A DNA stretch of 42,428 bases from Lentisphaeria bacterium. Lineage in GTDB: Bacteria; Verrucomicrobiota; Lentisphaeria; Victivallales; UBA1829. Below are positions 1 to 7,606 of this stretch, piece after piece. A model generated the notes under the pieces. It saw only the letters and a list, made by a program, of their open reading frames with translations. It ran no database searches and had not been told where the DNA came from. Made by a program: the position numbers and the translations under genes. The DNA lies in the NCBI GenBank assembly GCA_017456495.1, contig JAFTJI010000223.1, forward strand, positions 1-42,428. Direction: 5' to 3'. Positions within the stretch are counted from its first letter, which is position 1; each line of letters starts with the position of its first letter.

Positions 1-490
1 ATTTGATTTCTGCGGGGAGGGTCATCTTTATTTCGGTAACAGCAGGCATCTGATCAATGTTGGCATCAAAGACCCGTCTCTCATCTTGCCAATTTTCTAA
101 ATTATGAATTCCCAAGGTAAATGAGGAGAATTTGACATCGTCCCGCTTGTCGTAAAATCGGTTTCCAATCCATATATCTTGAAACACAATAGTATTTTCG
201 CAGATATCTTGTCCGCTCAACGTAAGACCTGAAAGGCGAGTGTGCCACGCATTAAAAAGTGTAACGCGATATGTTTTATTGTCCATCTGGCAATAACCGT
301 GTAGCACTTCATATTTTTGAAGTTCCCCCGGATACTTACCCTCCAAAAAGCCAATGATTTTAAGGTGCTGTTCCCCGGAAATATCAAAAGTCAGGGTCCC
401 GTAACAATGATGTTCGCTACCGGGAATCCACCATTTCCCAGTAAATGTTTTAACCTTGAAGGCTGATGCAGATGGTTTCTCTGAATTCAT
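1..490 (-). CDS. ApeA-like anti-phage protein, N-terminal part (runs off the window)
   Basis: The frame is open from the ATG at 490 to the window edge, giving 163 N-terminal residues. They match the pattern of the ApeA N-terminal domain 1. A GKWWIP motif lies near residue 18, followed by a YGTLTF strand, a KIIGFL strand, a second half with VTLFNAW, and an F-x-SFTLGIHNLENW segment near the end. In known members this beta-rich domain precedes a HEPN ribonuclease domain, and ApeA proteins act in abortive anti-phage defence; the HEPN part would lie outside this window, so the activity is inferred. The start codon overlaps the stop of the helicase gene in an ATGA, so the two are translationally coupled, with a GGAGG-like ribosome site (tggaggcaaa) just before it. 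The family call is from pattern recognition only. Confidence 0.72.
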   Translation of the reverse strand, partial: MNSEKPSASAFKVKTFTGKWWIPGSEHHCYGTLTFDISGEQHLKIIGFLEGKYPGELQKYEVLHGYCQMDNKTYRVTLFNAWHTRLSGLTLSGQDICENTIVFQDIWIGNRFYDKRDDVKFSSFTLGIHNLENWQDERRVFDANIDQMPAVTEIKMTLPAEIK

Positions 491-3400
491 TTTGCCTCCA
501 TCAATGCGACAAATGCCACGACTTCAAAGTCATCCACTCTGCGGTCAGCATCTCCGGCAAGGCGGATGCCGCCACGCTGGAATAAGGTCTGTACGCCCTG
601 TTCCTGCTGTTTGCCGACAACGGCTTCCACTGCCTTTTCCAGAAGCATCTGGTAGTGTTGCATATTTTTACCTGACTGCGTTTTCTTGTTAAACTGCGCC
701 ACAGCTGTGGATTGGGGCGAAGAATAGCCCAGGCACTCTTTTTTCAGAACATCCAGTATCTGTTTCGGTTGATTGAAGTTCAGCTGGATCGTGCCGTCAT
801 CACTTACAAACACCATATAATACGGAGCCAGAGAATAGCCCGGCTCAACAGAGGCTTTGCCGGTCATATCTTTCAGACAGAAGATCGCACCCGGCTGAAA
901 TTCCTGTTTCAAATATGCCAGATCCAATGCCGCCGAGGTTCGTGCTCCGAAAGGCGTACATTCCAGCACTGGCAGGTTATCCTTCATATATTCGGTCAGA
1001 TCCATGCGGAAGTCATTAAGCGTGAGGTCGGTAATAGAAATTCCGCCATTGATATCTTCCAGGTCCAAAACAGAGTCCTGCAACTGCTGGAGCTGCTTTC
1101 GACGATACTCAAGGTCGTTCATCTGCTTGTTGTTGCTTTCAATGACGTTTTCTTCACCAGTGGCAGAGATATCCAGCAGCACCATACGCCCGGCAACACG
1201 TGCTTCCAGATTGATATATTCATCCAGTTCCATATTGGGCCAGAAGTTTACCAGCTGAATATACTGATTGGTCGATCCGATACGGTCAATTCGTCCGAAA
1301 CGCTGAATGATCCGCACCGGGTTCCAGTGGATATCATAGTTGACCAGACAATCACAGTCCTGCAAGTTCTGACCTTCTGAGATACAGTCGGTAGCGAACA
1401 GGAGTTCGATCTCTTGCGTCTGCGCCGGGTACAGTTTTGCACGTTCTTTGGATCGCGGAGAGAAGTTTGTCAAGATCGTGTGCAAATCGGTACGGATACC
1501 CCGCATGGTAGTCTGATTACTGCCGGTTCCCTGAACCAATGCTGAATGAACGTTGAAGGTATCCAACGCCCACTCAGCAATCTGATTATACAGGTAGGTC
1601 GCAGTGTCTGCAAAGGCAGTGAATATGATAATTTTCTTATTGCCGGGATTCAGAGGAATCTGCAGTTTTTCAGAAATCAGAGATTTCATTGCCTGAAGTT
1701 TACGGTCACGTTCCGGAGTAATCTGTTCAGAAATATGCAGAAGTTTCACCAGATGATCCTGGTCTGCCTGCAGTTCCTGTTTCCAACGGATAATATCACA
1801 GTCCTGAATCAGAACTTTCACCTGATTGCCGATCAAAAGGTCAGACAGCACTTCGGAGTCAATCTCAATATCGTTGATATTCAGCTCATCAAACTCAAAA
1901 GTGCCGCTGTCGCGGGATTCTTCAAAGCGTTCTATCTTGGCAAGGATACTGTTCACCATCTCCAGCAGTTTGCGGACAGTAATTGCAAAGGAGAAGATGG
2001 AGCTTTCCATGCGCTTGAGTAAATTCACCCGCATCAAGTGGATCAAGCTCTCTTCACGGTCGAGCTGTTTGAAAATAGATCCGCCTTCGGTCTGAATGTC
2101 GTATTTGGCATTATATTCATCACGCTTTTCCGGCAAAACATACTTGATCGGAGAATAAGCTGCCAAGTGCAGTCGCTGAATGGTTTTGTTGACCTCCTTC
2201 AGCGGCGGGAAATGACCTTCAGTATCAATATCTTCTTTGATATTCACAGGCAGTTTGCGCTCCGGGAACTTGCCGATATCGCTAAGGTTGTAATATTTCT
2301 CAATATGCTTTCTGGATCGGGCAATCGTCAACAAGTCCAACAGCTTGAAATAGTCAAAGTTCATGGATTCCAGCAGATTTCTGGAATCCCGGCCATCGGT
2401 ATAGAGCCAACGATTAAAACAGGTTTGAGCCTTACGCAGAGTGTTTTCAATACTATTGATCCCGGAATCAGCCAAAGCAGAGTCATCACCGCTGGTGATA
2501 AAGGCAATCTGATTTTTCAAGTCGGTCATCTTACTGTTGACCGGGGTTGCCGAAAGCATCAGCACCTTTGTGTTGATACCAGCCTTAATGATGTCACGCA
2601 TCAGTTTGCGATAGCGGGACAAGCCCTTTTTCTTATTGGGCGCATTATTCCGGAAGTTGTGGGATTCATCAATGACAACGAGGTCATAGTTTTTCCAGTT
2701 CAGAGTTGCCAGATTGAGGTCGCCTGACATCCCCTGGGAACGGCTCAAGTCAGAATGATTCAGCACATCATAACGGAATGCATCATCACTAAAAATATTT
2801 CTTTCGTCATTCTGCTTATACAGAGTCCAGTTGTCCCGGAGCCGCTTGGGGCAGATCACCAGCACTTTGTCGTTGCGCAGTTCGTAATATTTGATGATCG
2901 CCAGAGCTTCAAAGGTTTTGCCCAGACCGACACTATCGGCAATAATACAGCCATTGTATTTTTCCAATTTCTGAATTGCCCCCAGCACGCCATCTTTCTG
3001 GAACTTGTAGAGCTTCTGCCAGATCAAATGTTCTTTAATTCCGGTCTTTGTTTTGATAATTTTTTCTTCATCCAGCTCACCGATGGTGTCGGTAAAAATA
3101 TGATACAGAATCAAGTAGTAAATAAAGTCCGGAGCCTTGTCGCCGCCGATCCATGCCAACTGATCCAGAAAGGACTTTTTGATATCCTGAATCTTCTGGC
3201 GATCTCCCCAGACTGATTCAAACCAAGCTGCCATGGATTCAATGGTCTCTTTTTCATCACATGCAGTATTCATTGACGCACGACCGGAATTTACAAACCC
3301 CAGGCCGGAGGCAGTGAGATCAGCGCCGCCCTGAATAGCAATATCGTTAGTAACCATGAGCTTCTGGTTGACGGATGTGTTCAGGGCGATTTCTGCATGA

Positions 3401-3681
3401 TCTAAAAGCCAATCCCGGCATTTTTTTGCAATGAACTGTTGAGTAAGTTGATTACGCAGTTTTCGTTCATCCGCATCGCCAATCAAAGCAAGTTTGTCAC
3501 TGATATCCAGCGGCTTGGAAAACAGCAGGCGCAATTTATTGATAAGCTGAATATTGTTTTCCAACATTGCAAACGCATAAATAGAAAATAGTTCTGTAAT
3601 AACAGACAGGCCCGTTTCGCGCGTGAGATGCTGCGTCAGTACCTCACCGACCTTTTCTCTTTTGTTATCTATAAATTGCAT
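487..3681 (-). CDS. SNF2/DEAD-type helicase with PLD-like N-terminal region, probable defence helicase
   Basis: This 1064-aa superfamily 2 ATPase shows Walker A ADSVGLGKT (248-256), a DESH Walker B box (338-341), SATP motif III (377-380), motif IV near IIIFTAF (684-690), motif V LLFATDCISEGQNLQ (760-774) and motif VI QRFGRIDRIGS (793-803). A long insertion (about 460-680) separates the two RecA lobes. The N-terminal 200 residues contain IQGGADLTASGLG (116-128), which resembles the GSANLT part of phospholipase-D-like nucleases, but no clear HxK motif is visible, so that domain may be degenerate. Helicases of this architecture are usually found in restriction or defence loci and are expected to move on double-stranded DNA. 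Here it sits between a small HTH gene and an ApeA-like gene. No methyltransferase gene is visible. The start is the first ATG of the frame, with AAGGAACAAAG upstream. Confidence 0.85.
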   Translation of the reverse strand: MQFIDNKREKVGEVLTQHLTRETGLSVITELFSIYAFAMLENNIQLINKLRLLFSKPLDISDKLALIGDADERKLRNQLTQQFIAKKCRDWLLDHAEIALNTSVNQKLMVTNDIAIQGGADLTASGLGFVNSGRASMNTACDEKETIESMAAWFESVWGDRQKIQDIKKSFLDQLAWIGGDKAPDFIYYLILYHIFTDTIGELDEEKIIKTKTGIKEHLIWQKLYKFQKDGVLGAIQKLEKYNGCIIADSVGLGKTFEALAIIKYYELRNDKVLVICPKRLRDNWTLYKQNDERNIFSDDAFRYDVLNHSDLSRSQGMSGDLNLATLNWKNYDLVVIDESHNFRNNAPNKKKGLSRYRKLMRDIIKAGINTKVLMLSATPVNSKMTDLKNQIAFITSGDDSALADSGINSIENTLRKAQTCFNRWLYTDGRDSRNLLESMNFDYFKLLDLLTIARSRKHIEKYYNLSDIGKFPERKLPVNIKEDIDTEGHFPPLKEVNKTIQRLHLAAYSPIKYVLPEKRDEYNAKYDIQTEGGSIFKQLDREESLIHLMRVNLLKRMESSIFSFAITVRKLLEMVNSILAKIERFEESRDSGTFEFDELNINDIEIDSEVLSDLLIGNQVKVLIQDCDIIRWKQELQADQDHLVKLLHISEQITPERDRKLQAMKSLISEKLQIPLNPGNKKIIIFTAFADTATYLYNQIAEWALDTFNVHSALVQGTGSNQTTMRGIRTDLHTILTNFSPRSKERAKLYPAQTQEIELLFATDCISEGQNLQDCDCLVNYDIHWNPVRIIQRFGRIDRIGSTNQYIQLVNFWPNMELDEYINLEARVAGRMVLLDISATGEENVIESNNKQMNDLEYRRKQLQQLQDSVLDLEDINGGISITDLTLNDFRMDLTEYMKDNLPVLECTPFGARTSAALDLAYLKQEFQPGAIFCLKDMTGKASVEPGYSLAPYYMVFVSDDGTIQLNFNQPKQILDVLKKECLGYSSPQSTAVAQFNKKTQSGKNMQHYQMLLEKAVEAVVGKQQEQGVQTLFQRGGIRLAGDADRRVDDFEVVAFVALMEAK

Positions 3682-3750
3682 CTTTGTTCCTTTTCTTAAT
3701 ATTCAGCACTTAATATAGTACCTGCAAGTGGACATTTTGCGTTCTCTCTA

Positions 3751-3948
3751 TTATTCCTGCACAACTTTTTTGCACTTTTTTTTCGGCCCGCCATCCTGAA
3801 GCCACTTTTCCACAAGATCGCGTTTGAACTTCCAACGATCTCCCATTTTCATTGCAGGCATATCCTTTGCAATCCAGCGGGAAATCGTATCATGGCTTAC
3901 TCCGAGATATTCACATATCTCTCTCATTGAAAGCCAGCGGTCATCCAT
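3751..3948 (-). CDS. Small excisionase-family helix-turn-helix DNA-binding protein
   Basis: This 65-aa protein is almost entirely one winged helix-turn-helix of the excisionase/MerR-like type. It has WLSMREICEYLGVSHDTISRWI for the HTH, PAMKMGDRWKFKRDLVEKWL for the wing and last helix, and a lysine-rich tail. Such proteins either act as recombination directionality factors or regulate the operon they head. It lies 69 bp upstream of the helicase gene on the same strand, so it could autoregulate the helicase/ApeA cassette. The start is preceded by AAAGAGGTTT. A promoter-like sequence and an inverted repeat lie directly upstream. Confidence 0.85.
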   Translation of the reverse strand: MDDRWLSMREICEYLGVSHDTISRWIAKDMPAMKMGDRWKFKRDLVEKWLQDGGPKKKCKKVVQE

Positions 3949-3988
3949 AATAAACCTCTTTCAGTTACTAATTTAACGACAAAAAGCC

Positions 3989-4017
3989 TACATATCATAA
4001 GATAGCATATATTTCAA
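3989..4017 (-). promoter_or_regulatory. Promoter of the HTH-helicase-ApeA cassette
   Basis: Read leftward, a TTGAAA -35 box (4012-4017) is followed after 17 bp by TATGTA (3989-3994). Transcription would begin near 3982, about 35 bp before the HTH start codon. The call rests on the consensus match alone. Confidence 0.45.
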
Positions 4018-4027
4018 ACATTACAAC

Positions 4028-4049
4028 CGTAAACCTACGCAAATTTACG
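4028..4049. promoter_or_regulatory. Candidate operator: CGTAAA inverted repeat
   Basis: CGTAAA (4028-4033) and TTTACG (4044-4049) form a 6-bp inverted repeat with a 10-bp gap, ending 11 bp upstream of the predicted -35 box of the HTH gene. The position suits autoregulation by the small HTH protein. This is inference. Confidence 0.3.
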
Positions 4050-4101
4050 CTTTTTTCTAAAATGCTATACCTGGCAGAAAATAAATCCGTACAAAAGAAA
4101 G

Positions 4102-4211
4102 GTGGGGACACAGCTTTTTTCCCCTTAAGGAAACCTAACCTATACCCTCTTTATATTCTTAAAATTAGGTTTCCTGTATAGGGTATGTAAAGTACTCCCC
4201 ATAGTCCCCAC
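4102..4211. repeat. Left copy of a long inverted repeat with internal hairpins
   Basis: This 110-bp sequence is found again at 9289-9406 in opposite orientation. Shared blocks include 31 bp identical (4181-4211 against 9289-9319) and 18 bp identical (4128-4145 against 9356-9373). Each copy is itself palindromic: an outer GTGGGGAC / GTCCCCAC pair (4102-4109, 4204-4211) encloses an 11-bp AGGAAACCTAA / TTAGGTTTCCT pair (4128-4138, 4165-4175). CCTATAC and GTATAGG lie beside these arms and could pair instead. Possible roles are a terminal repeat of a mobile unit, a replication or processing site, or a structured RNA. Confidence 0.85.
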
Positions 4212-4435
4212 AATAGAAAAGTTCTGCTATGTGGATGCTTGGCTTGTCCTATAATATTGAATACAGCCAGCTTGTTATAGCTTATGGGGAATCCTGAAAA
4301 GAATGCTACTCTGAACAGAGCAAAGAAAGGGCGACTGGAAGCGTGAAATCAGAGTTGGTGTTATATCAAGGAGACTAGCGTTCTATATTTCCTGTTGTCT
4401 TCTTTATCCCCCTTCTTTCCAAAACCCTCAAAAAC

Positions 4436-4454
4436 TTACAGCACTCTGCTGTAA
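4436..4454 (-). other. Short palindrome, possible leftward terminator
   Basis: TTACAGC and GCTGTAA form a 7-bp stem with a 5-base loop. Read leftward it is followed by a short T-rich run, so weak termination is possible, but no gene is known to end here. Confidence 0.25.
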
Positions 4455-4586
4455 AACTTCATAATCGCATTTGAAAAATTACTATTTCTTCGTTTTTATT
4501 TTGCTGTTGCTATATTTGTATTTTTTATAAATAATCAAAATTTCTACCATTTCAATATAAAAACCACTAAATTCTAGTCCTTTTTG

Positions 4587-4621
4587 TGGCATAATCTTTT
4601 GGTAAGCAATTACGCTTTACC
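4587..4621 (+). promoter_or_regulatory. Extended -10 promoter and palindrome before the six-gene operon
   Basis: TGGCATAAT (4587-4595) fits an extended -10 element; no good -35 box is seen at 16-18 bp. Just downstream, GGTAAGC (4601-4607) and GCTTTACC (4614-4621) form a bulged palindrome at the expected transcription start, a plausible operator. The first gene starts 22 bp later. Confidence 0.35.
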
Positions 4622-4643
4622 TAAACCACAGAAAGGACAAAAA

Positions 4644-5405
4644 ATGAAAGACAACACTCAAACAGGCTCTCCTCAAGAGAGTAAAAAACAACACAATGGC
4701 TGGAAATTCTTCTTCCTGATCTTGGCTGTTGTACTCGCCGCAGTTGGATGGTTCCAACTTGACTCCAAACCCAAAGTCTTCAAGCAACAAGAACGACGAA
4801 GTAGATTGGAAGAGCTTGACAGAAAAGCAGATCCCTATTTCAACCAAGCTAGAAAGGAAGTTCCAAAGATTGCTAAAACACTGAGCTCCAAAAAGGCTAT
4901 GATGAAGCTCTGCTGGTTGATAGCTAAGGATAAAGCTACTGGAAAGCACGAGGCAGAAGAGTATTTGGCAAAGCACATCAAGCCTGTTGTAAGCAACTGC
5001 GAACAGGCTGCTAAGATCTATGGGATTTCACTCAACAGCAGTGAGTTCGCAAAGGTCATGAAAGAGATTGGTGCTGACCACTTGAAAGCCTCTGTATATC
5101 CTCTGGGGAGCTTGGGGATTGAGGCTGTTATGATACGCTCTACATTGGCTTCTGTTTCCAGAATTTGCGGTAGTGTCATTGCAAGAATGTCAACGTGTGC
5201 TGTCGGTGGTGGAGCAGCGGCTGTCGCAGATGGTCCATTGCCAATCGGAGATATCTTTGCTGTGGTTCTCACTGTCGGTGGGACTGCTTGGAGTATTTAC
5301 GATCTGCATCAACTCTCAAAACAGCTTCCAAAGGACTTGGAGAACACACTGCTGAACTCCATTGATAACTGCCGCTATGTTTGCAGGGAGGTGTACATGA
5401 AATGA
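4644..5405 (+). CDS. Unknown membrane protein, first gene of the clamp operon
   Basis: This is a 253-aa protein of a family I do not recognise. I chose the ATG at 4644 over an upstream one because AGAAAGGAC sits 7 bases before it, the same ribosome-site context as the clamp gene. A polar N-terminus is followed by one transmembrane helix (about 20-40, KFFFLILAVVLAAVGWFQL), then a charged helical region (about 45-120). A glycine- and alanine-rich hydrophobic segment (about 150-220) contains DGPLPIGDIF and a second hydrophobic stretch, VVLTVGGTAWSIYDL. Most of the protein probably sits on one side of the membrane. The stop overlaps the next start (ATGA). Its place at the head of a replication-type operon is unusual. 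Confidence 0.75.
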   Translation: MKDNTQTGSPQESKKQHNGWKFFFLILAVVLAAVGWFQLDSKPKVFKQQERRSRLEELDRKADPYFNQARKEVPKIAKTLSSKKAMMKLCWLIAKDKATGKHEAEEYLAKHIKPVVSNCEQAAKIYGISLNSSEFAKVMKEIGADHLKASVYPLGSLGIEAVMIRSTLASVSRICGSVIARMSTCAVGGGAAAVADGPLPIGDIFAVVLTVGGTAWSIYDLHQLSKQLPKDLENTLLNSIDNCRYVCREVYMK

Positions 5406-5788
5406 AGAAACTTCTCCTCCTTCTCCTTGTTGCACTCGTCTTCTGCTGTGAAGCTCGACCTCACAGAAGAATCACTCCCAAGTCGCCCCCCAGAAAACCC
5501 ATCAAGGAATATGTCCAGAAAGTCAACTGGAAACACATTGCCGCTGGTGGTGCTGCAGCAGGTACTGTTGTTGCAGCCTACAAAATCAGTGATGGCGTAC
5601 AGGAAGGCATGGAAAGAGCTGCGAAAGAAGATCCCGAAACATTTCTGGATAACTTCTCGTCGTTCTTATCACCAGTGAAGTTCCTCTTCTATGGACTCGC
5701 TGCAATTCTTCTTGCATGGGTCTCAATCCCTATTATCAAAAAATACAAACGAAAGGACAAAAATGAAAGTCACGATCAACAAAAGTGA
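5402..5788 (+). CDS. Unknown small exported or membrane protein
   Basis: This 128-aa protein starts at 5402, overlapping the previous stop by four bases. It opens with a strong signal-like sequence (MKKLLLLLLVALVFCCEA); the double cysteine hints at a lipoprotein, but VFC is not a canonical lipobox. A basic, proline-rich segment follows (HRRITPKSPPRKP), then a glycine/alanine-rich helix (IAAGGAAAGTVVAAYKI) and a C-terminal transmembrane helix (about 95-118, FLFYGLAAILLAWVSIPII) ending in a lysine-rich tail. The gene runs 26 bp into the clamp gene. The layout could suit a pair of interacting membrane proteins with the gene upstream. No family is recognised. Confidence 0.72.
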   Translation: MKKLLLLLLVALVFCCEARPHRRITPKSPPRKPIKEYVQKVNWKHIAAGGAAAGTVVAAYKISDGVQEGMERAAKEDPETFLDNFSSFLSPVKFLFYGLAAILLAWVSIPIIKKYKRKDKNESHDQQK

Positions 5789-7124
5789 AATCGCAAGTGC
5801 CTTAATAGCACTCGGCAAAAATATCTGCAGAACATCTCCTGTAATTCTTCACAAATCGCTCCGTATTAGCACGATTGATGGAGAAATCAAACTTGCTACA
5901 TGCAAGGGCAATGAGGAAGTAACCTTTACTACCTGTGCAGAGACAGTTGGTACGATCAATGTAGTAGTACTGTTTGATGAGTTCAAAGAAGCTCTGAAAT
6001 CCTGTCGCGCTAAAACAGTGGAAATTGCATGGGAAAACAGGATGCTCAAAGTTGGAGAGTGCTACTTGGAGCTTCAAAACGAAAGCGAATGGCCTGTTAT
6101 CGAAATGAACGATTCTGCAACCAGTTGCGAACTGCCTGAAAATGTTGTTGCAATGTTTACAGATGCAGCTCCTATCGTTAAAAACAGGGAACCAAGACGC
6201 ATTCTGCATGGTATCAATATCAGTCGAAGCGGCTTGACTGTTACTAACGGTCGGGAACTTCTGAATTTTCCTCTGGAACTTGATTTTGAATCTACGACGG
6301 TGTTGTTACCGCTTGCTTTGATTCAGTCAAAAGCAACAGACTCAGGCAGAATTTACCGTTGGATTAATAACGGTAGCGTTTTCTTCAAAATTGATGTCGG
6401 AAAATGGTCTTGGAGAGGGAAAGCCTTAACAGGAGATTTCCCCAACTGGAAGCAGATCATTCCAAGTCAAACAGTGCTTTCCCATGAGTTCCGTTTAACA
6501 GAGGAACACGCTCAAAGAGCATTGACTTTTCTGAAATCTCTTCCTGAACTTCCCCCTCATAACGCTGTGGAAGTTTCACAGTGCGATGGGAAACTGAAAT
6601 TCGTTCAGGAGGAGCAGACATTATCCCTTACAGCAGAATTCACAGGAGATTGGAACTCTTACAGTTTCAGTATCAATCGTGACATGCTGCAGAGGATCTT
6701 TCAACTGGGGCATACGATTGTGAAGACCAGCGATCATCATGTACCTATTCAGGCAGAAGGAGGACGTGGAATATACATCACCATGCCGCTCTATCAGCGT
6801 AAACCAACAGAAGATCAAACAGTCAAAGAACCAGAAAACAAAGAAAATACAACCACGGAGGAACCCAAAATGGAAATGAATCACGGAATGAAAATTGTGT
6901 CTGCCCCTGTGCAGACAGTCGCCAAGAATCAGGAACCTGAAACAAGTCCTTTGGATGAGCTCAGCATCAGCATTGAGGCGTTCAAGCTGAAGATCAAGAC
7001 CATTGCAGATGAAGCGTCTCAGTTGGCTCGCAAAGTCAAGGAAGCCCAGATTGCTCAAAAGCAGAAAGAACGCGAGTTCGTTCAGGCTCGCAGGGCAATC
7101 GAACGAATCAGAATGGCGATTTAA
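5763..7124 (+). CDS. DNA polymerase III beta-clamp-like protein with C-terminal coiled coil
   Basis: The first 343 residues of this 453-aa protein follow the three-domain pattern of DnaN sliding clamps. Domain 1 has SPVILHKSLRIS (25-36), ATCKGNEEVTF (45-55), and a run of strands ending LKVGECYLELQNESEWPVI. Domain 2 ends in GDFPNWKQIIP (224-234), the usual FP-x-(3-5)-IP signature. Domain 3 closes with YITMPL (338-343), the equivalent of the clamp C-terminus. A disordered, E/T/P-rich linker (344-395) and a predicted coiled coil (396-453, LARKVKEAQIAQKQKEREF) are added, which chromosomal clamps lack. The ATG at 5763 is chosen for its GAAAGGAC ribosome site. It is probably the element's own processivity factor or a competitor of the host clamp. 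A terminator-like hairpin follows. Confidence 0.72.
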   Translation: MKVTINKSEIASALIALGKNICRTSPVILHKSLRISTIDGEIKLATCKGNEEVTFTTCAETVGTINVVVLFDEFKEALKSCRAKTVEIAWENRMLKVGECYLELQNESEWPVIEMNDSATSCELPENVVAMFTDAAPIVKNREPRRILHGINISRSGLTVTNGRELLNFPLELDFESTTVLLPLALIQSKATDSGRIYRWINNGSVFFKIDVGKWSWRGKALTGDFPNWKQIIPSQTVLSHEFRLTEEHAQRALTFLKSLPELPPHNAVEVSQCDGKLKFVQEEQTLSLTAEFTGDWNSYSFSINRDMLQRIFQLGHTIVKTSDHHVPIQAEGGRGIYITMPLYQRKPTEDQTVKEPENKENTTTEEPKMEMNHGMKIVSAPVQTVAKNQEPETSPLDELSISIEAFKLKIKTIADEASQLARKVKEAQIAQKQKEREFVQARRAIERIRMAI

Positions 7125-7150
7125 CTACAAAAGAAAGTACAACCAATGAA

Positions 7151-7186
7151 GTCCCAGAGGTCAGCTGCCTGCTGGGATTTCTTTTT
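7151..7186 (+). terminator. Intrinsic terminator or attenuator after the clamp gene
   Basis: TCCCAG (7151-7156) pairs with CTGGGA (7171-7176), with AGG/CCT inside, and a T-rich run follows. The next gene starts 15 bp later, so it would reduce rather than end transcription of the recombination genes. Confidence 0.6.
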
Positions 7187-7201
7187 TAAGGAGAAACGAC
7201 T

Positions 7202-7606
7202 ATGTTGAAACTCAATGCATCTTACAGCAAGAAAGTCCCTGCAGAGGGCGAATACTCTTCTCAGTCCTACCACGCAAGCATCGAAGTGGAACTCCCAGAT
7301 GGTTTGAATCAGGAACAGCTTCAGAACAGGATCCATGAAACCTTTGCAATGGTTCGTGAAAGTGTCGAAGCAGAACTTCATGGAAGAACTGCAAAAGCAG
7401 AACCCGCAAATCAGAACACCTCAAACCATCAGCCTCAGAATGGAACTCCTGCAAGTCCGAAACAGATCAAGTACCTGCTTGACCTGGGACGCAATCTTGG
7501 CTGGACACCTCAGCAGATCGCTGCAAAGTGTAACGTGGCAGATGTTCACAATCTGACCAGACGCCAGTGTTCTGATCTGATCAACGAATGGAAGGCGGTG
7601 GCATAA
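7202..7606 (+). CDS. Unknown 134-aa protein with C-terminal SPKQIKYLLDLG motif
   Basis: The start follows a good AAGGAG site. The N-terminal half is beta-rich and begins MLKLNASYSKKVPAEGEYSSQSYHAS; an amphipathic helix follows (LNQEQLQNRIHETFAMVRE), then a Q/N-rich linker. The C-terminal domain (about 88-134) has SPKQIKYLLDLGRNLG and LTRRQCSDLINEWK, a short helical domain also seen at the ends of phage recombination or DNA-binding proteins. The gene overlaps the nuclease gene by one base (TAATG). Position suggests a recombination or single-strand DNA accessory factor, but this is inference only. Confidence 0.65.
   Translation: MLKLNASYSKKVPAEGEYSSQSYHASIEVELPDGLNQEQLQNRIHETFAMVRESVEAELHGRTAKAEPANQNTSNHQPQNGTPASPKQIKYLLDLGRNLGWTPQQIAAKCNVADVHNLTRRQCSDLINEWKAVA

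Larger units (their letters stand above)
3949..4583. other. Intergenic region between divergent HTH and clamp operons
   Basis: About 690 bp separate the HTH gene from the first gene of the rightward operon, with no convincing coding frame. It holds a promoter and operator-like repeat for the HTH gene, the left copy of a long structured repeat (4102-4211), a short palindrome (4436-4454) and AT-rich DNA with the operon promoter at its right end. The stretch 4212-4430 has no feature I can name. The size and structure would suit a replication origin or a small RNA, but nothing seen proves either. Confidence 0.6.
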
